Shown here piece after piece: positions 42,980 to 53,748 of a stretch of 64,000 bases of DNA. The position numbers and the translations under genes were made by a program. Position 1 is the stretch's first letter. Every line of letters starts with the position of its first letter. The stretch covers positions 10,648,717 through 10,712,716 of the forward strand of contig ML681997.1 in assembly GCA_007922195.1 (NCBI GenBank), read 5' to 3'. The notes beneath the pieces were generated by a model. The model was not told the origin of the DNA. It saw only the letters and a program-made list of their open reading frames with translations, and made no database searches. Source of the DNA: Podocnemis expansa. Taxonomy: Eukaryota > Chordata > Testudines > Podocnemididae.

Positions 42980-45560
42980 GGTCCAAACTTTCTAATGATC
43001 CATGTGATGGTCAGGATGATTGTGCATGGTAGAATTTAGGTTTGGTTTATTTTTTTTAAAGTTTGATTTTTTAAAAACTTAGGAAATTGTATGTGAAAAA
43101 CTATATTAAAAGAACGTTAGGGCTTCAAAGTCAAACAGGGAAAAGTTAGGAAATATCACAGTTAAGGCTTATTTCATGTTTTGTAATTAAAGACTGCCAG
43201 AATGCATATACAGAAGGGGGGAGGGCAAATTAATATGACACAGGCAACCATATTGTTGGAATTTCCTATATTCTGAGGGCACGTCTTTTGTTACCTTGTG
43301 AGTTAGTTTTCCTTGTATAGGAAGAACTTATTATAATGGCTCTAGTACAGCAAGAGTTCCTTCTCTTAGGTCTTCTGTAGCAGTTGGGTTGATTACTCAC
43401 TTCTTGATCATCTTAATTTTTTTGCCGAAAGTGTCTGGCTTGGCTCCCATTTTACCAAAAAGTTATTCGGTTGGCTTGAAATGGTTCTGTGAATTACACT
43501 TTAAAAAAAAAAAGGGGGGGGGGGGAGAAGCAACATGTTCCTTGAAAGCAGAGGCAGATACATCATTTTACTTTGGTCTTGATCTGTTACATAAATTGGA
43601 GTGCTTTGTTTCCCAGTGCTGATGGATTTGGTGGGGGAAAACTGCCTTGAGGAATTGTGGAAGTGCAGATTTTGTCACAATATAGGATGCATCCTCATAA
43701 TTAGCACTAAGGTGATCATGGTTTAAAGGACTTTCATTTATATACAGAATTCTCAGACATTTGATATTCAGTGTATATGACTGAAAATGATGTTGCATGC
43801 AAACTATATAAATACAGAACAGAAGCTTTGGAGATTAAGGCCCTAGCTGTTACTCTTGGTGGAATTCTCACCAAAAAGAAAAAAAAAAAGTATTGGAATG
43901 AAGACTAAGTGATTTTTACTCCTACAGTAATCCTTCCAGACTGGAGTTGATTGATGATAATGTGTGGAAATTTATAGCACTGGAGCCTGAGCTGGACACA
44001 GTCTGTGTATAAAATGATGAATCCAGGTCTGTCTGTCCAGCTGTACCTGTCACTAAAGTTTAGTTTTGAGTTTTGCTGTCCTGTGTTCTCCTGCTCTCTG
44101 GCTAACAGCAATCAGTACTGAAGAGAGGTTTGTTCTAGGTTTTTTTGGCTAACGGTTATTAGCAATGTGGTTTTGCTTTTCTGTTTTTGAATATATCAGT
44201 CTAAACAATCCTTGACCTTTAAAAGAATATTAACAAGGGAAATAGGTCTGACATGAGACCTCTCTGCTCTGTTTTGGATTGTGAGTGAGCATGACATTGT
44301 GCATCCTCTTCCTTCCCTGTGACCCTTGATCATTTTGTCTGCTTTGTTCTTATCAGAAAACAGTGGACTGCCATTTACAAGAACAAGCTCAGGTCTCAGA
44401 GACAATTACAGGATTTGGTTTTAGAATCCACACCAGTTTGTCCAGCACCACTTCACACTGCTTGTCTCTCTTAATTTTCTGATAGGTTCCTGATGTTCAG
44501 AAAGAGATTTCTTTCCAAAAAACAGATCTGTGATCTCAGAGGGAAATCCAATGCCCTGATTAGTGTTTGTTCACACCAAGAGAGTAATCTGAATTTTAAT
44601 GATTTGACTGTTTCCTGTATCATAAAAAATGAGGAAGAAAAGTCTGTATAACTTTCAAGATAACCTACTATATATATACTTGATTGCAATACGCATTTTT
44701 GCCTTTTTACAGCGCTTTGATAGTGTACAGTAGGAGCAATGATCATTTTCTTCTGCTTAAAGTACTCTTGGCACCATCAATAGTATTAAATGGGTTTGAT
44801 GTAAAGGAGAGTCAGGCCTAGGTCTCTATTAAGATAATGAACAAGGAATTTAGATGGTAATCCCAAAGGCAGAGTAGAAATGATTCTAAATAAAAGGGCA
44901 ATTTACTGAAATCAGCTCTATAAAAATAGGCTGGATTTTCCTGTTTATCCTGGTTTGTAAAGCTGCCAAGTAAGAGTCATTAGTTCAATAGTCCTAGGGT
45001 CCTCGTCCCTTCTGAATGTTGACAAATGAGGCGGGTTTTGAACACTGTGGAGGGGATATAAAGAGTTGCTCATGTGGCTGTGCATTAAGGACACATCACG
45101 CCTAGGAGGGCGATAAAACGGCCAGGATGAAATTGAACTGCCTGGAGTGTCCCGCTTTTCTCAGCACTAATTTTACCCGATCTGCATTTCTGATGTTTTT
45201 TTAATGATGTAACCATTCCCCTTAGCCCTTTACAAATGATATATGTAACTGGATGGCCTGCACTGTGACTGCATGATACTATGTAGTGGGAAGAGTCACT
45301 GGCAGAATGGCTATATAAGGGAGACCCTGGGCCTACTAGTATATACTGGGGAAAATATCTTCATTCTAGCTTTGTATGTATAGCTCAGGAGGGCAGCAAT
45401 GAGGTGGGCTAGGACACAGTAAAGCTTCTTTAACATAGCCAGAGGCTTCAACGTAGCGCCTAAGTGCAGCATAGAGACTGAAGCTGTCAATATTAGTTTC
45501 CAGAGGTGAAATCCCAGCCAAAACTCAAGCAAACTTCAAGATTTGTCCCAAGTTTCCTAG
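42980..45560. other. No recognisable gene or repeat
   Basis: AT-rich, with a homopolymer pair A11-G11 at about 43503-43526. ORFs are under 95 codons. No exon candidate found. Confidence 0.4.
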
Positions 45561-45566
45561 TCCAGC

Positions 45567-45660
45567 AGTTCCCAACCTTTTTGGTACCAGAGACCAGCTT
45601 CCTATACTGCATCAGGGAGATCTTGGGGCTGGTCCAGGGACAAGAAATACTGTCCTAGGC
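45567..45660. mobile_element. hAT left end (CAGCAGTTCCCAACC)
   Basis: CAGCAGTTCCCAACCTTTTT matches the left end of the 16405-17579 element. The right end is missing. Confidence 0.5.
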
Positions 45661-45784
45661 CTCCTGCACTGTGAGTCACCTTCACAGGTCAGACCCTTGA
45701 CCTGTTGAGCCACCATTCAGCTTCAATCTTTTTTGAATTACCGCATTGACTGTTACCGTCACACTGGCTATCTTGACAAGTTCC

Positions 45785-46002
45785 AGAGAGGCAGTCGTGT
45801 TAGTCTAGTTTGCAAAACAGAAAAGGAGTCCTGTGGCACTTGAAAAGACTAACAAATTTATTTGTTGCATGAGCTTTCATGGGAGAAAATATAACTTCAT
45901 CAGATGCTTTGAAGATGGGGGAACTTACAGAATAGGAGGAAAATAAATGCAGGGGAATGTAAGTCATGGGATCAGGTCAGACTGTTAGCACAAATCAAAG
46001 GA
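45785..46002 (-). mobile_element. PLE 3' end with hammerhead boxes
   Basis: Minus orientation: tail TTCCAGAGAGGCAGTCGTG.., hammerhead 45867-45907, 3' UTR. CTGATGA and GAAA are intact, but stem II (GTTATA against TCCCAT) no longer pairs. The target duplication is not visible. Confidence 0.8.
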
Positions 46003-46007
46003 GTAGT

Positions 46008-46812
46008 TTAGGTTATGTCTACACCACAGATTTGTAACAGAAAAAATCTTGATGTTATAACTCTAATGCTATAATAAGAGCATTAGGTAGTGTATACACA
46101 GCCATCCTTTTGCCATTGGAGTGTCCCCCCACTAGGACCAACAAACAACAACAAAACAACAACAAAAGAGGCTTTGTGGGGGAGCTGAGAGTTCAACCTC
46201 TCAACTCCCCACAGAGGGAGCTGCAGGAAGCCCACAGGCTCCCTGCTATCCCCCACCCCCCCACTCTTGCTGAGGACCCAGCCGTTGTTCATGGGGCTCC
46301 CAGCATCCCCACTGCTCTGGTGGATCCACGGCTGCAGTCACCATGGACCGTGGATCCTGGTGCTCTGCAGCTCCAGGGAGGTGGGAAGCCTGGCAGCTGG
46401 ATTCATGCTACCGTCAGCTATGGACAGCTGCCATCGGTTGCCTCCGGTCCTGGTACCAAGAGGAGCAGCCGCTGGGGCTCCCTGGTGGTGGGGCTGAAGC
46501 TGCCGGGAACAGAGGATCCCAGGCAGTGGGGGGCTGAAGCAACCCCAGGGTCAATGGCAGTGCCTGTTGTGTGGGGGAGCAGGACCCCACCAAGATGAGG
46601 TTTGATCCCAGCCACTTGCCAGTGGTGGCAGGCAGCAGGAGCTGGATAGGGCCCGATCAGGGCCCTGGAGCCGAATCACATACTGGGGCAGGGCAGGGAG
46701 CAGGGCCTGAGATATGTCTACTGGTGTAGACGTACTTCTAAGTTGACTTGATAAGGTTGACTTTGTCGATTTAACTGAGCCCCCAACCCGCTGACCTGGT
46801 GTAGACATAGCC
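46008..46812. mobile_element. Harbinger-like MITE, 0.8 kb
   Basis: Starts GGTTATGTCTACACCACAGA after TTA and ends ACCTGGTGTAGACATAGCC. A GTCGACTT-like TIR extension (AAGTTGACTTGATAAGGTTG) precedes the right end. The interior is GC-rich and non-coding; an AAC-rich simple tract at 46138-46170. Confidence 0.8.
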
Positions 46813-47079
46813 TTCCAGAGGCCAATTACTGCCTGAAGAAAGTACATCACTGCACTCACACACCTTATTGTGAGAGCTGTTTCACAATAGGCGTTATGAC
46901 TCTTCCACATGTGGTTTTATTGTTCCAGTATAAAAGGCACTTGCACTGCAACAAGGAGCATTTAAGTGTGAATGGAGTGCTTATTATTATGCGATAAGAT
47001 GGCCTATTCCCCAATAACTCTCTAATGTGTATGAGGCCTTAAATTTAAACACTGGGGAACAGCATAGAGGAAGATGAGG

Positions 47080-47463
47080 TCAAATCACCTGTTGTAATGA
47101 GAAAAAAAATCTAAGGTCCTTCTTTAGCTCTGAAACAACACAGTGAAATTTGCATATGAATTCAAATTTTGCAGTTTCTCTTTGAAGTGTTGATTTGTTA
47201 TTTATTTGTTTGAACACAGCTATTAGCAAATCATCAATGGAGTGATCAGGAAGATTGAAGTGTTCACATACTGGTTTTTGAATGTGGTGATTTCTGATGT
47301 CAGATTTGTGTCCATTTATTCTTTTGCATAGAGACTGTCCTGTTTGTCCAATATATGAGGCAGAGGGGCATTTCTGACACTTGATGGCATAAATCACATT
47401 GGTGGATGAGCAGGTGAATGACCCCTTGATGGAGTAGCTGTTCTGATTATGTCCTGTGATGGT
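47080..47463 (-). pseudogene. PLE GIY-YIG endonuclease domain, catalytic residues intact
   Basis: Minus strand: the frame is open from about 47463 to the stop at 47080. It contains VIYAIKCQKCPSASYIGQTG, CKRINGHKSDIRNH, and the later CEHFNLPDHSIDDL and FEFICKF. The GIY-position tyrosine, YIG, the catalytic arginine of KRINGHKSD and a later glutamate are all present. In Penelope-like elements this domain cuts target DNA for retrotransposition. Reverse transcriptase is absent (5'-truncated), and no tail follows on the 3' side, so the copy is dead as an element. Upstream, at 47466-47516, an inverted PLE tail joins it, the same architecture as at 15691. Confidence 0.88.
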
Positions 47464-47465
47464 GT

Positions 47466-47516
47466 GTTGGCAATAAATAAATTTGTTAGTCTTTAAAAGT
47501 GCTATAGAACTCCTTC
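47466..47516 (+). mobile_element. Inverted PLE tail joined to the GIY-YIG remnant
   Basis: GGCAATAAATAAATTTGTTA and GTCTTTAAAAGTGCTATAGA are the plus-strand tail, while the adjoining coding part is on the minus strand. This is the inverted-tail 5' junction expected of a Penelope-like insertion. Confidence 0.8.
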
Positions 47517-47540
47517 ATCTGCCCATCTTGTGTTCTATAA

Positions 47541-48088
47541 CAGGGGTGGCCAAACTTATGGAACTCAAGAGCCGCGTAAGTTGAGTATTAAACCTTCCAG
47601 AGCCACACTGAAGCATATAGCCATATTTTACCTGCTCCAAAATTACTAAGTTTAAAATTCATTGCACACTTTAATTTTATCGTAAAGAGAGGGCAAATAT
47701 TGATCCTACCAATGTCAGATTCTAATAATTACTTAAGGTTACCATGAAAACTAGGCCTACCTATACAGTAAAAACTTTGCTTCTCCCCACTGTCGCAACC
47801 ATGCCGCCATTACTCCCCGCCTTCTCTGACCATGCTGCTCTTCTCACCACTGTCCCAACCCCCTCCTAAAGCCCCACACCTTGACACTGGCTCCTTTGGG
47901 CCTCCACCACCACCTCCAATGGCTAGGCACAGGCTGGGGCTCCCCCCCCCGAGCAAGCTCTGAGCATGCTCAGGGAAGGAGATTTAAAACTCCTAGGCTG
48001 GGCCTGCTTTCCTCTGGCTTTCTTCTGCAGGCTGTATTTTTTCATTCAGGAGCCACATGTGGCTCCTGAGCCAGTTTGGCCATGCCTG
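47541..48088 (+). mobile_element. hAT-type MITE, family E, copy 2
   Basis: Starts CAGGGGTGGCCAAACTTATG and ends CCAGTTTGGCCATGCCTG. Collinear with the copy at 49254 (ATATAGCCATATTTTACCTG, AAAATTACTAAGTTTAAAAT). Flanks TTCTATAA and TTATCTATAA are related but not an exact octamer pair. Confidence 0.88.
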
Positions 48089-48096
48089 TTATCTAT

Positions 48097-49100
48097 AATA
48101 ATGAGAAGAGATAACTGAATAAGGGTACCTATGGGCTAATTGAAACTTCAGGTTATCAAACTAATGTATATTCTCTTTTCAGTCTCAAGCAAATAAATTT
48201 GAGGGAAACTCTTAACTCTAAAAATAGAACACAGCTCAATAGAACACATTTTTCTTGGGGACCAAGTTCTTCCCTTGGATGCATGCACAGATTCAAGTTG
48301 ATTTATTTAGGAGCTGTGTTTGTACATTTTTAGGGGAAAATGTGATCTAATGTATTGATCGCAAATAATTAAATTTCACAACCTCGCTACAAAGTCAAGA
48401 CTGAAAATCTCAGCAGCTAGGGATCACCTGAATGATTATAGTCCTGTAAATAATGTGCTCTGAGCAGTTTTAAGGAATATGGACCTACGTTAGGTGAAGG
48501 TTGAGTGTGTTTAGGGAAAAGAGCTACGTGCTGTAAAACTGCAGCATTAGTGCAATTGAAAGTCTGTATTTACACTTTTGAAATTGATGATAATATGTTT
48601 AGCACAAAGGACCATCAGGACCAACATTTATTTTAAAGTAAACATTGTTAATCGGATATGTGAACTGTGCTCATGCAACAGGAGTTGTTATTGGTATATA
48701 GCCCAAAAACAAAGCACTAACATTCGTCAGCCTTAAAAAGTGACCTAGCCTTTGTATACCCATATGTTTTGCTTGGAATCTGGCCAGGATTATAAATAGT
48801 TTGATGGGAAGCTGCTGGCTAAGAAAGAATGTACTGTGGCTGGTTGTCATAAATAAAGTAATAGTAGATGGTGTAGGCCTATAAGCTGTATTCCAGCTAA
48901 TAGTCCTTATCCATGCAAGTAATCGTCAGTGGGACCAGTCTCATAAATAACAATTGGTCATGTGAGTATGAGATGCAGACTTAAATCTATAGATAGAGTT
49001 AGGGTGTTCAGAAGTCGTGATATTATTGGAACCATCTCGATGTTATGAGCTTTGTCTTATATATGCAATATACTCATCCCCCTCCCCCACTCAGCCTTTT
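48097..49100. other. No recognisable gene or repeat
   Basis: AT-rich, unique-looking. Nothing supportable. Confidence 0.4.
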
Positions 49101-49101
49101 G

Positions 49102-49158
49102 AAAAAAAAAAAAAAAAAAAGTCCTGATTTTTCACACTTGCCATCTGGTCACCCTATT
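49102..49158. repeat. A19 run and decayed MITE end
   Basis: A homopolymer of 19 A (49102-49120) is followed by GTCCTGATTTTTCACACTTG and CCATCTGGTCACCCTA. The latter is a relative of the right end of the 25800-26086 MITE. Confidence 0.6.
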
Positions 49159-49245
49159 TAGAGCTCAGCTGATTTTCCACTGTGCTTGAGCAGAGCTGTT
49201 TAGAATACGTAGGCTTTTCCCTGTTTACCTCTTCCCCCACGCAGC

Positions 49246-49724
49246 CTATAGTCCAGGGGTGGCCAAACTTATGGAACTCAAGAGCCACACAAGTTGATTA
49301 TTAAACCTTTGAGAGCCGCACTGTGGCATATAGCCATATTTTACTTACTCCAAAATTACTAAGTTTAAAATTCATTGCACACTTTAATTTTATCATAAAA
49401 AGAGGGCAAATGTTCATCCTACTAATGTCAGATTCTAATAATTACTTAAGGTTACCATGAAAACCAGGCCTACCTATACAGTAAAAACTTAGCTTCTCCC
49501 TGCCCCCTCCGACCATGCCACCACTTCTTCCCACCCTCTCCAACCCCTTCCCTAACCCCCAGGTCCTGATGCTAGCTCCCCCTCTCAGAGCTTGCTCAGG
49601 GTGGGGGATTTAAAACTCCTGGGCCGGCGCTGCTTTCCTTTGGCTTTTTTCTGCAAGCCACACTTTTTCATTCAAGAGCTGCTTGTGGATCCCGAGCTGG
49701 AGTTTGGTCACGCCTGCCATAGTC
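49246..49724 (+). mobile_element. hAT-type MITE, family E, copy 3
   Basis: Element 49254-49716, CAGGGGTGGCCAAACTTATG to GAGTTTGGTCACGCCTG. Octamers CTATAGTC and CCATAGTC differ at one base. Same orientation as copy 2. Confidence 0.92.
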
Positions 49725-50200
49725 ATAAGCGGTCTTAGTGGGCGGGCAGCACAGGGAGCCGCCCAGGGCCCCATGGGTGGGGTGGGGGAAGCTCTGCGTT
49801 GCCTCTGTGCTGCCTCTACAGGAGCCTGAGAGCCTGGCGGTGGCCCTGGCAGGGGACCAGAGGCCTGGTGGTGTTCCCAGTGAGACCCAGCAGGGGGTGA
49901 TGGGGGCCCAGTGCCAGCCCCAGGGGTTGGGCAGGAGGCTGGTGGTGGCCCTGACAAGGCCCTGTGGGGGCCCGCAGGGCCGGCAGAGGCCCCAGCGGGG
50001 GTGGGGCTGGAAGGCTGGTGGGGGAGCTGGGTGGGCTTGGGGGGCCCAGTCGGAGGCAGGGGGGCTGGTGGGCTGGTGGGGCCCCTGGTGAGGTGTGTGT
50101 GTGGGGGGGTCAAAGATGGGGTCCCCCACATAGCATGAGGGACCCCAATCTTTGCCTCTTGCCCCAGGCCCCGTGATCCCTAAGATCACCCTGCCTATAG
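49722..50200. mobile_element. Probable GC-rich MITE
   Basis: GTCATAAGCGGTCTTAGTGG at the left and GTGATCCCTAAGATCACCCTG..CCTATAGGC at the right are loosely inverted. The interior (49740-50150) is very GC-rich with Gly/Pro-coding chance ORFs on both strands up to 178 codons. Boundaries approximate. Confidence 0.5.
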
Positions 50201-50768
50201 GCAAGCACTCTCTAATGTTAAGGAAGACAGCAAAAATTGCCTCAGAGGGTCCAGTGCTCCCTGGCTAGCATGTGGTACACACATTAATGGGCAGCCTGCT
50301 ACAGACTCCTCTGTAGCAGGGGTTTGTGTGGAGCAGGAACACAGTCACGGTCCTCCTACCTGCAGACTTTGGGGTGTGCTGGAGTCCTGAAGCTGTTAGG
50401 TCTCTTGGGAACACACGGTTGTTCTGTTACTCAGAACTAAGCTGCTTTAATGCATTTAAATCGTACCTTTAACTTCCCTGGAACAAGATGAATTCTTGCT
50501 TATTGAATGATGAATGTAGCAACAATAATCTGTTAGTCTTAAAGTGCCACACAACTGCTTGTTGTTTTTTTAGTTCTTATAGAAAAGGAAAATAGTCAAG
50601 GAGATAATGAGTTAGATACTCAGCTGGTGTAAATCAGTGTGGCTCTGTTGACCTTAATGGAAGTAGCTGATTTGTGCCAGCTAAGGAACTGGCGCAATAT
50701 TATTTAGGGAAAGGAGGTTGTGTGTTTAGGATGCAGAAGTGTTCCTGCTGGGTGCTGTACAACACCCG

Positions 50769-51391
50769 CAGATAACAGCAGTTAAGGTTTGATAGACATT
50801 CACGTTTTCATTCAAGTTCTGATGAGCTGATACCTATTTTGTTTTAAAGTAATTTACACAATGCTGAAATCTGACCTGCAGGTTTCTGCCTCAACATTTT
50901 ATTAACCATTTTTAACAGATATGCTTACATGAAAAATTATCAGGGGATTAGGTTTCTTCACGTGCAGTTCTTTATGGCCTTTGCAAAAAGGATACCTTTG
51001 AAGGGTGGGTTCCTACCCCAGACTGAAAGGAAAGGCAGCTCACTTCCAGATCAAAATGTTTGGAATATATCCAGGGGCTTTTGATGGGATGCTTTCTGGA
51101 CAAACATTTTAATTTGGAAGTGAGCTGCTTTTACTTTCAGTCTGGGGTAGGAACCCACCCTTCAAAGGTATCCTTTTTGCAAAGGCCATAGAGAACTACA
51201 CGTGAAGACACCTAATCCCCTGATAATTTTTCATGTAAGCATATCTGTTAAAAATGGTTAATAAAATGTTGAGGCAGAAACCTGCAGGTCAGATTTCAGC
51301 ATTGTGTACATTACTTTAAAACAAAATAGGTATCAGCTCATCAGAACTTGAATGAAAATGTGAGTGTCTATCAAACAACTGCTGTTATCTG
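50769..51391. repeat. Long inverted repeat, arms 294 and 291 bp, loop 38 bp
   Basis: The left arm 50769-51062 and the right arm 51101-51391 are reverse complements with about ten substitutions and one 3-bp indel, roughly 96% identity. The loop is 51063-51100. The arms are single-copy in this window and show no MITE ends, target duplication or coding content. A transcript crossing it in either direction would fold into a nearly 300-bp RNA duplex. It lies inside the candidate intron 1. Confidence 0.95.
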
Positions 51392-52310
51392 TGGAAGTTC
51401 TCTGTCATGACATGACAATGACCCTGAAAATTTCCCAGTGAGAAGACAATGATAGAATAGTTTTAAACAAGTTTACTAGCAACTAGAAAAGCTCAAAAGT
51501 CACAATAGGTACAGATATTATTGATTCCATTCTAATGTATGCAAAAAATAAAATTATTATTAATTATTGGGAAGTAATTATTAGTTAATGAGTAATTATG
51601 AGGAAGCAAATAGACTTCTATAATGAAGAGACACTAAAGACAAAAATCACCCATTTTCATCTGTGACATCTGTTCCAGCTGGATTCTTGATTAATACTAA
51701 TCTGTTGCTAGGATCAGGCATTAGTAATTAAGTTTATATGTAGAGGCCTGTGCAGAGGGAATTCCTTCCAGAATTCCTAAATGGGTCAGAAATAATCAGT
51801 GCCACTGCTTAGAAGAGGTAAAAAAGAAAGAAAATACTTTCTTATTACAACATCAACATAAATGTGTGCAGTTGAACTAATTTATCAGCCACAACCAGTG
51901 GTTAAAGTATAATTTGACTGGCCCTAGAACCTTCCTAATCTCTGCCCCATGCCGCCAACTCCCTGACTCCCCCCTTTACTTGGCCGGAGCTGTTCCCTGG
52001 CCTGGCCACTCCCACCCTGAGCATACATCTGAGGGTGCTCTGAGTGGGAAATTTGAAAACTACCCCAGCCTGGCTGCAGCTCCTGGGCCGGGGCAGGGTG
52101 GGACATGTGTTTCAGTTGATTTTTCTGTTTTTTGGGTCACTGGAAATCTGGGCCCTCAAATCTGGGGCATTCCTGCTTGTGTTAACCCCTGGCCACCACA
52201 CTTCAGTTGTATGGCAAAAACACCATAGTGATATTTGCCAATGAATAAACAAGCAGCAATATGAATAACTATTTTGCAGTACAATCTGTGTATGAGTTCT
52301 AGTCAAAGTA
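51392..52310. other. No recognisable gene or repeat
   Basis: AT-rich up to 51900, then a C-rich patch (51925-52110) like a MITE interior but without ends. Confidence 0.4.
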
Positions 52311-52396
52311 GGATTTGTCTAGATGAGGAAATTTACTGGCAATATAATTTTAACTGCTGTCGTCGTGCTGGTAAATTTCTTCGTGTAGACAAGTCC
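52311..52396. mobile_element. 86-bp hairpin MITE
   Basis: GGATTTGTCTAGATGAGGAA, ATTTACTGGCA on the left faces TGCTGGTAAAT, TTCTTCGTGTAGACAAGTCC on the right. The arms are about 31 bp with few mismatches. The GTCTACAC-type end word links it to the Harbinger-like group. Confidence 0.75.
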
Positions 52397-52806
52397 TTTG
52401 TTTTTAGGCATTGGGTCATTTACACCCATTATTCCAGAGATTTTAGAATCCACATCAAACCCAGATTTGGAAATCTGCATGTAGCTTGAGAGACAATGAA
52501 ACACATGTATTGGTGTCAAAATATCAGGCTCAAACAACACATCCAAATTTTAACAGTCCTAAGATACTGACAACAGAAAATGCTCAGGCTTATTTGTGTT
52601 TTCCAGTTTTTTAAAAGCCCTGATTCTAAACATGAGGCCACATACATGCACAATAGGCACAAATGTGGCAGAAACTCTTGTGTTCTGGATGGTACCACAG
52701 TCTAATCCAAATGGAGAAGAACTCTGCTGTGGATCTCAGCCCTGCAGCATGGGGGTGGGGAGAACAGGTATGTTGGAGTACAAATCCATGAAGAAGAAAA
52801 CCAATA
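52397..52806. other. No recognisable gene or repeat
   Basis: Unique-looking. Minus ORFs of 60-75 codons have no support. Confidence 0.35.
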
Positions 52807-53182
52807 TAGTACAGCAGAGGTTTCCAATGTTTTCCTTTATGTGGACCTCTACTTTGTCATTGAAAGCTTTTGTGATCCACCACATATGCAAGCTGTTTTA
52901 AACAGCCTATGGCTGGTGGGAGTCAAACTTGTATATCAAGGGGTATTAAAAATGCAGCTATTTCTAATAATTTATAATGCTTACTCATAATCATATTGCA
53001 CTCATCATGGTACATTTACCTCCAGTAGACCTACCAGTGGGGAAAAAAATAACACCTAATAATGAGAAGGGATTATATTATTACATTTATCTTCTCCCCC
53101 TGTCCCTCCACGGACCACCTGTAGTACCCTTGAGGACCACCAGTGCTCCACGGACCACAGGGTGGGAACCACTGTAGTACAG
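52807..53182. mobile_element. hAT-type MITE, family I
   Basis: Element 52815-53174 with CAGAGGTTTCCAATGTTTTC and CAGGGTGGGAACCACTG ends. Perfect 8-bp duplication TAGTACAG. Contains several GGACCACC words near the right end. Confidence 0.93.
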
Positions 53183-53333
53183 CTATGGCTCAGTGGCCTT
53201 TGTCATCCATTTTCCACCCATTCTCTGCCCAGGCTGTAGCTTGGCAGCATGAATTTCTGGCTCTTATTTTACTTTTGGCTTCGAGGGCTGCAGCCTGGAG
53301 CTCTGTGAGTTTAGGACTTTTCAGGATTGGATC

Positions 53334-53542
53334 CCACAGGACAGGGGTGTCCAATCTTTTTGGAGGAGGGGCCACATTACAATTTGTTTTTCATTCAAGC
53401 TGGTGTGCAATTTTTTTTTTTTACATTCCTAGTCCTGCACAGCCCACACAAGTGCGTGCGGTGGCTCCGTGGTCTGGGTAAGAGATGTTGGCAGCCTGGA
53501 TTCTGGCCTGCAGGCTGCAGGTTGGACAAGCCTGCCACAGGA
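53334..53542. mobile_element. hAT-type MITE, family J
   Basis: Element 53342-53534 with CAGGGGTGTCCAATCTTTTT and CAGGTTGGACAAGCCTG ends. Perfect 8-bp duplication CCACAGGA. A T-run lies at 53411-53422. Confidence 0.94.
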
Positions 53543-53654
53543 GGACTCAGTTGCTGTGCACAATGCTTACGCAGATAACCAGCCTAATTACTGCAAATGT
53601 GCGTGTTATTAAACTAAGTCTCAATAAATTTATGTTTCTGACATTTTTAGTAGC

Positions 53655-53748
53655 CTGTCACCTAGTTCCACTGAAGGGATGTGCCATCTGATGACCAAAA
53701 GTAAAATTGCTGGTGCCCAGTGGTGAGCCAATTTTTGTCGACCCCTGT
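53655..53748 (+). mobile_element. hAT-type MITE, family K, right half
   Basis: GATGACCAAAAGTAAAATTG, CTGGTGCCCAGTGGTGAGCC and AATTTTTGTCGACCCCTG match the right half of 58162-58318. The left half is missing or unrecognisable. Confidence 0.7.

Noticed and set aside
14108..45907. CRISPR-like arrays from the repeated palindromic tails
   Set aside because: Repeats are dispersed and in both orientations, lack regular spacers, and are retroelement tails in a vertebrate genome.
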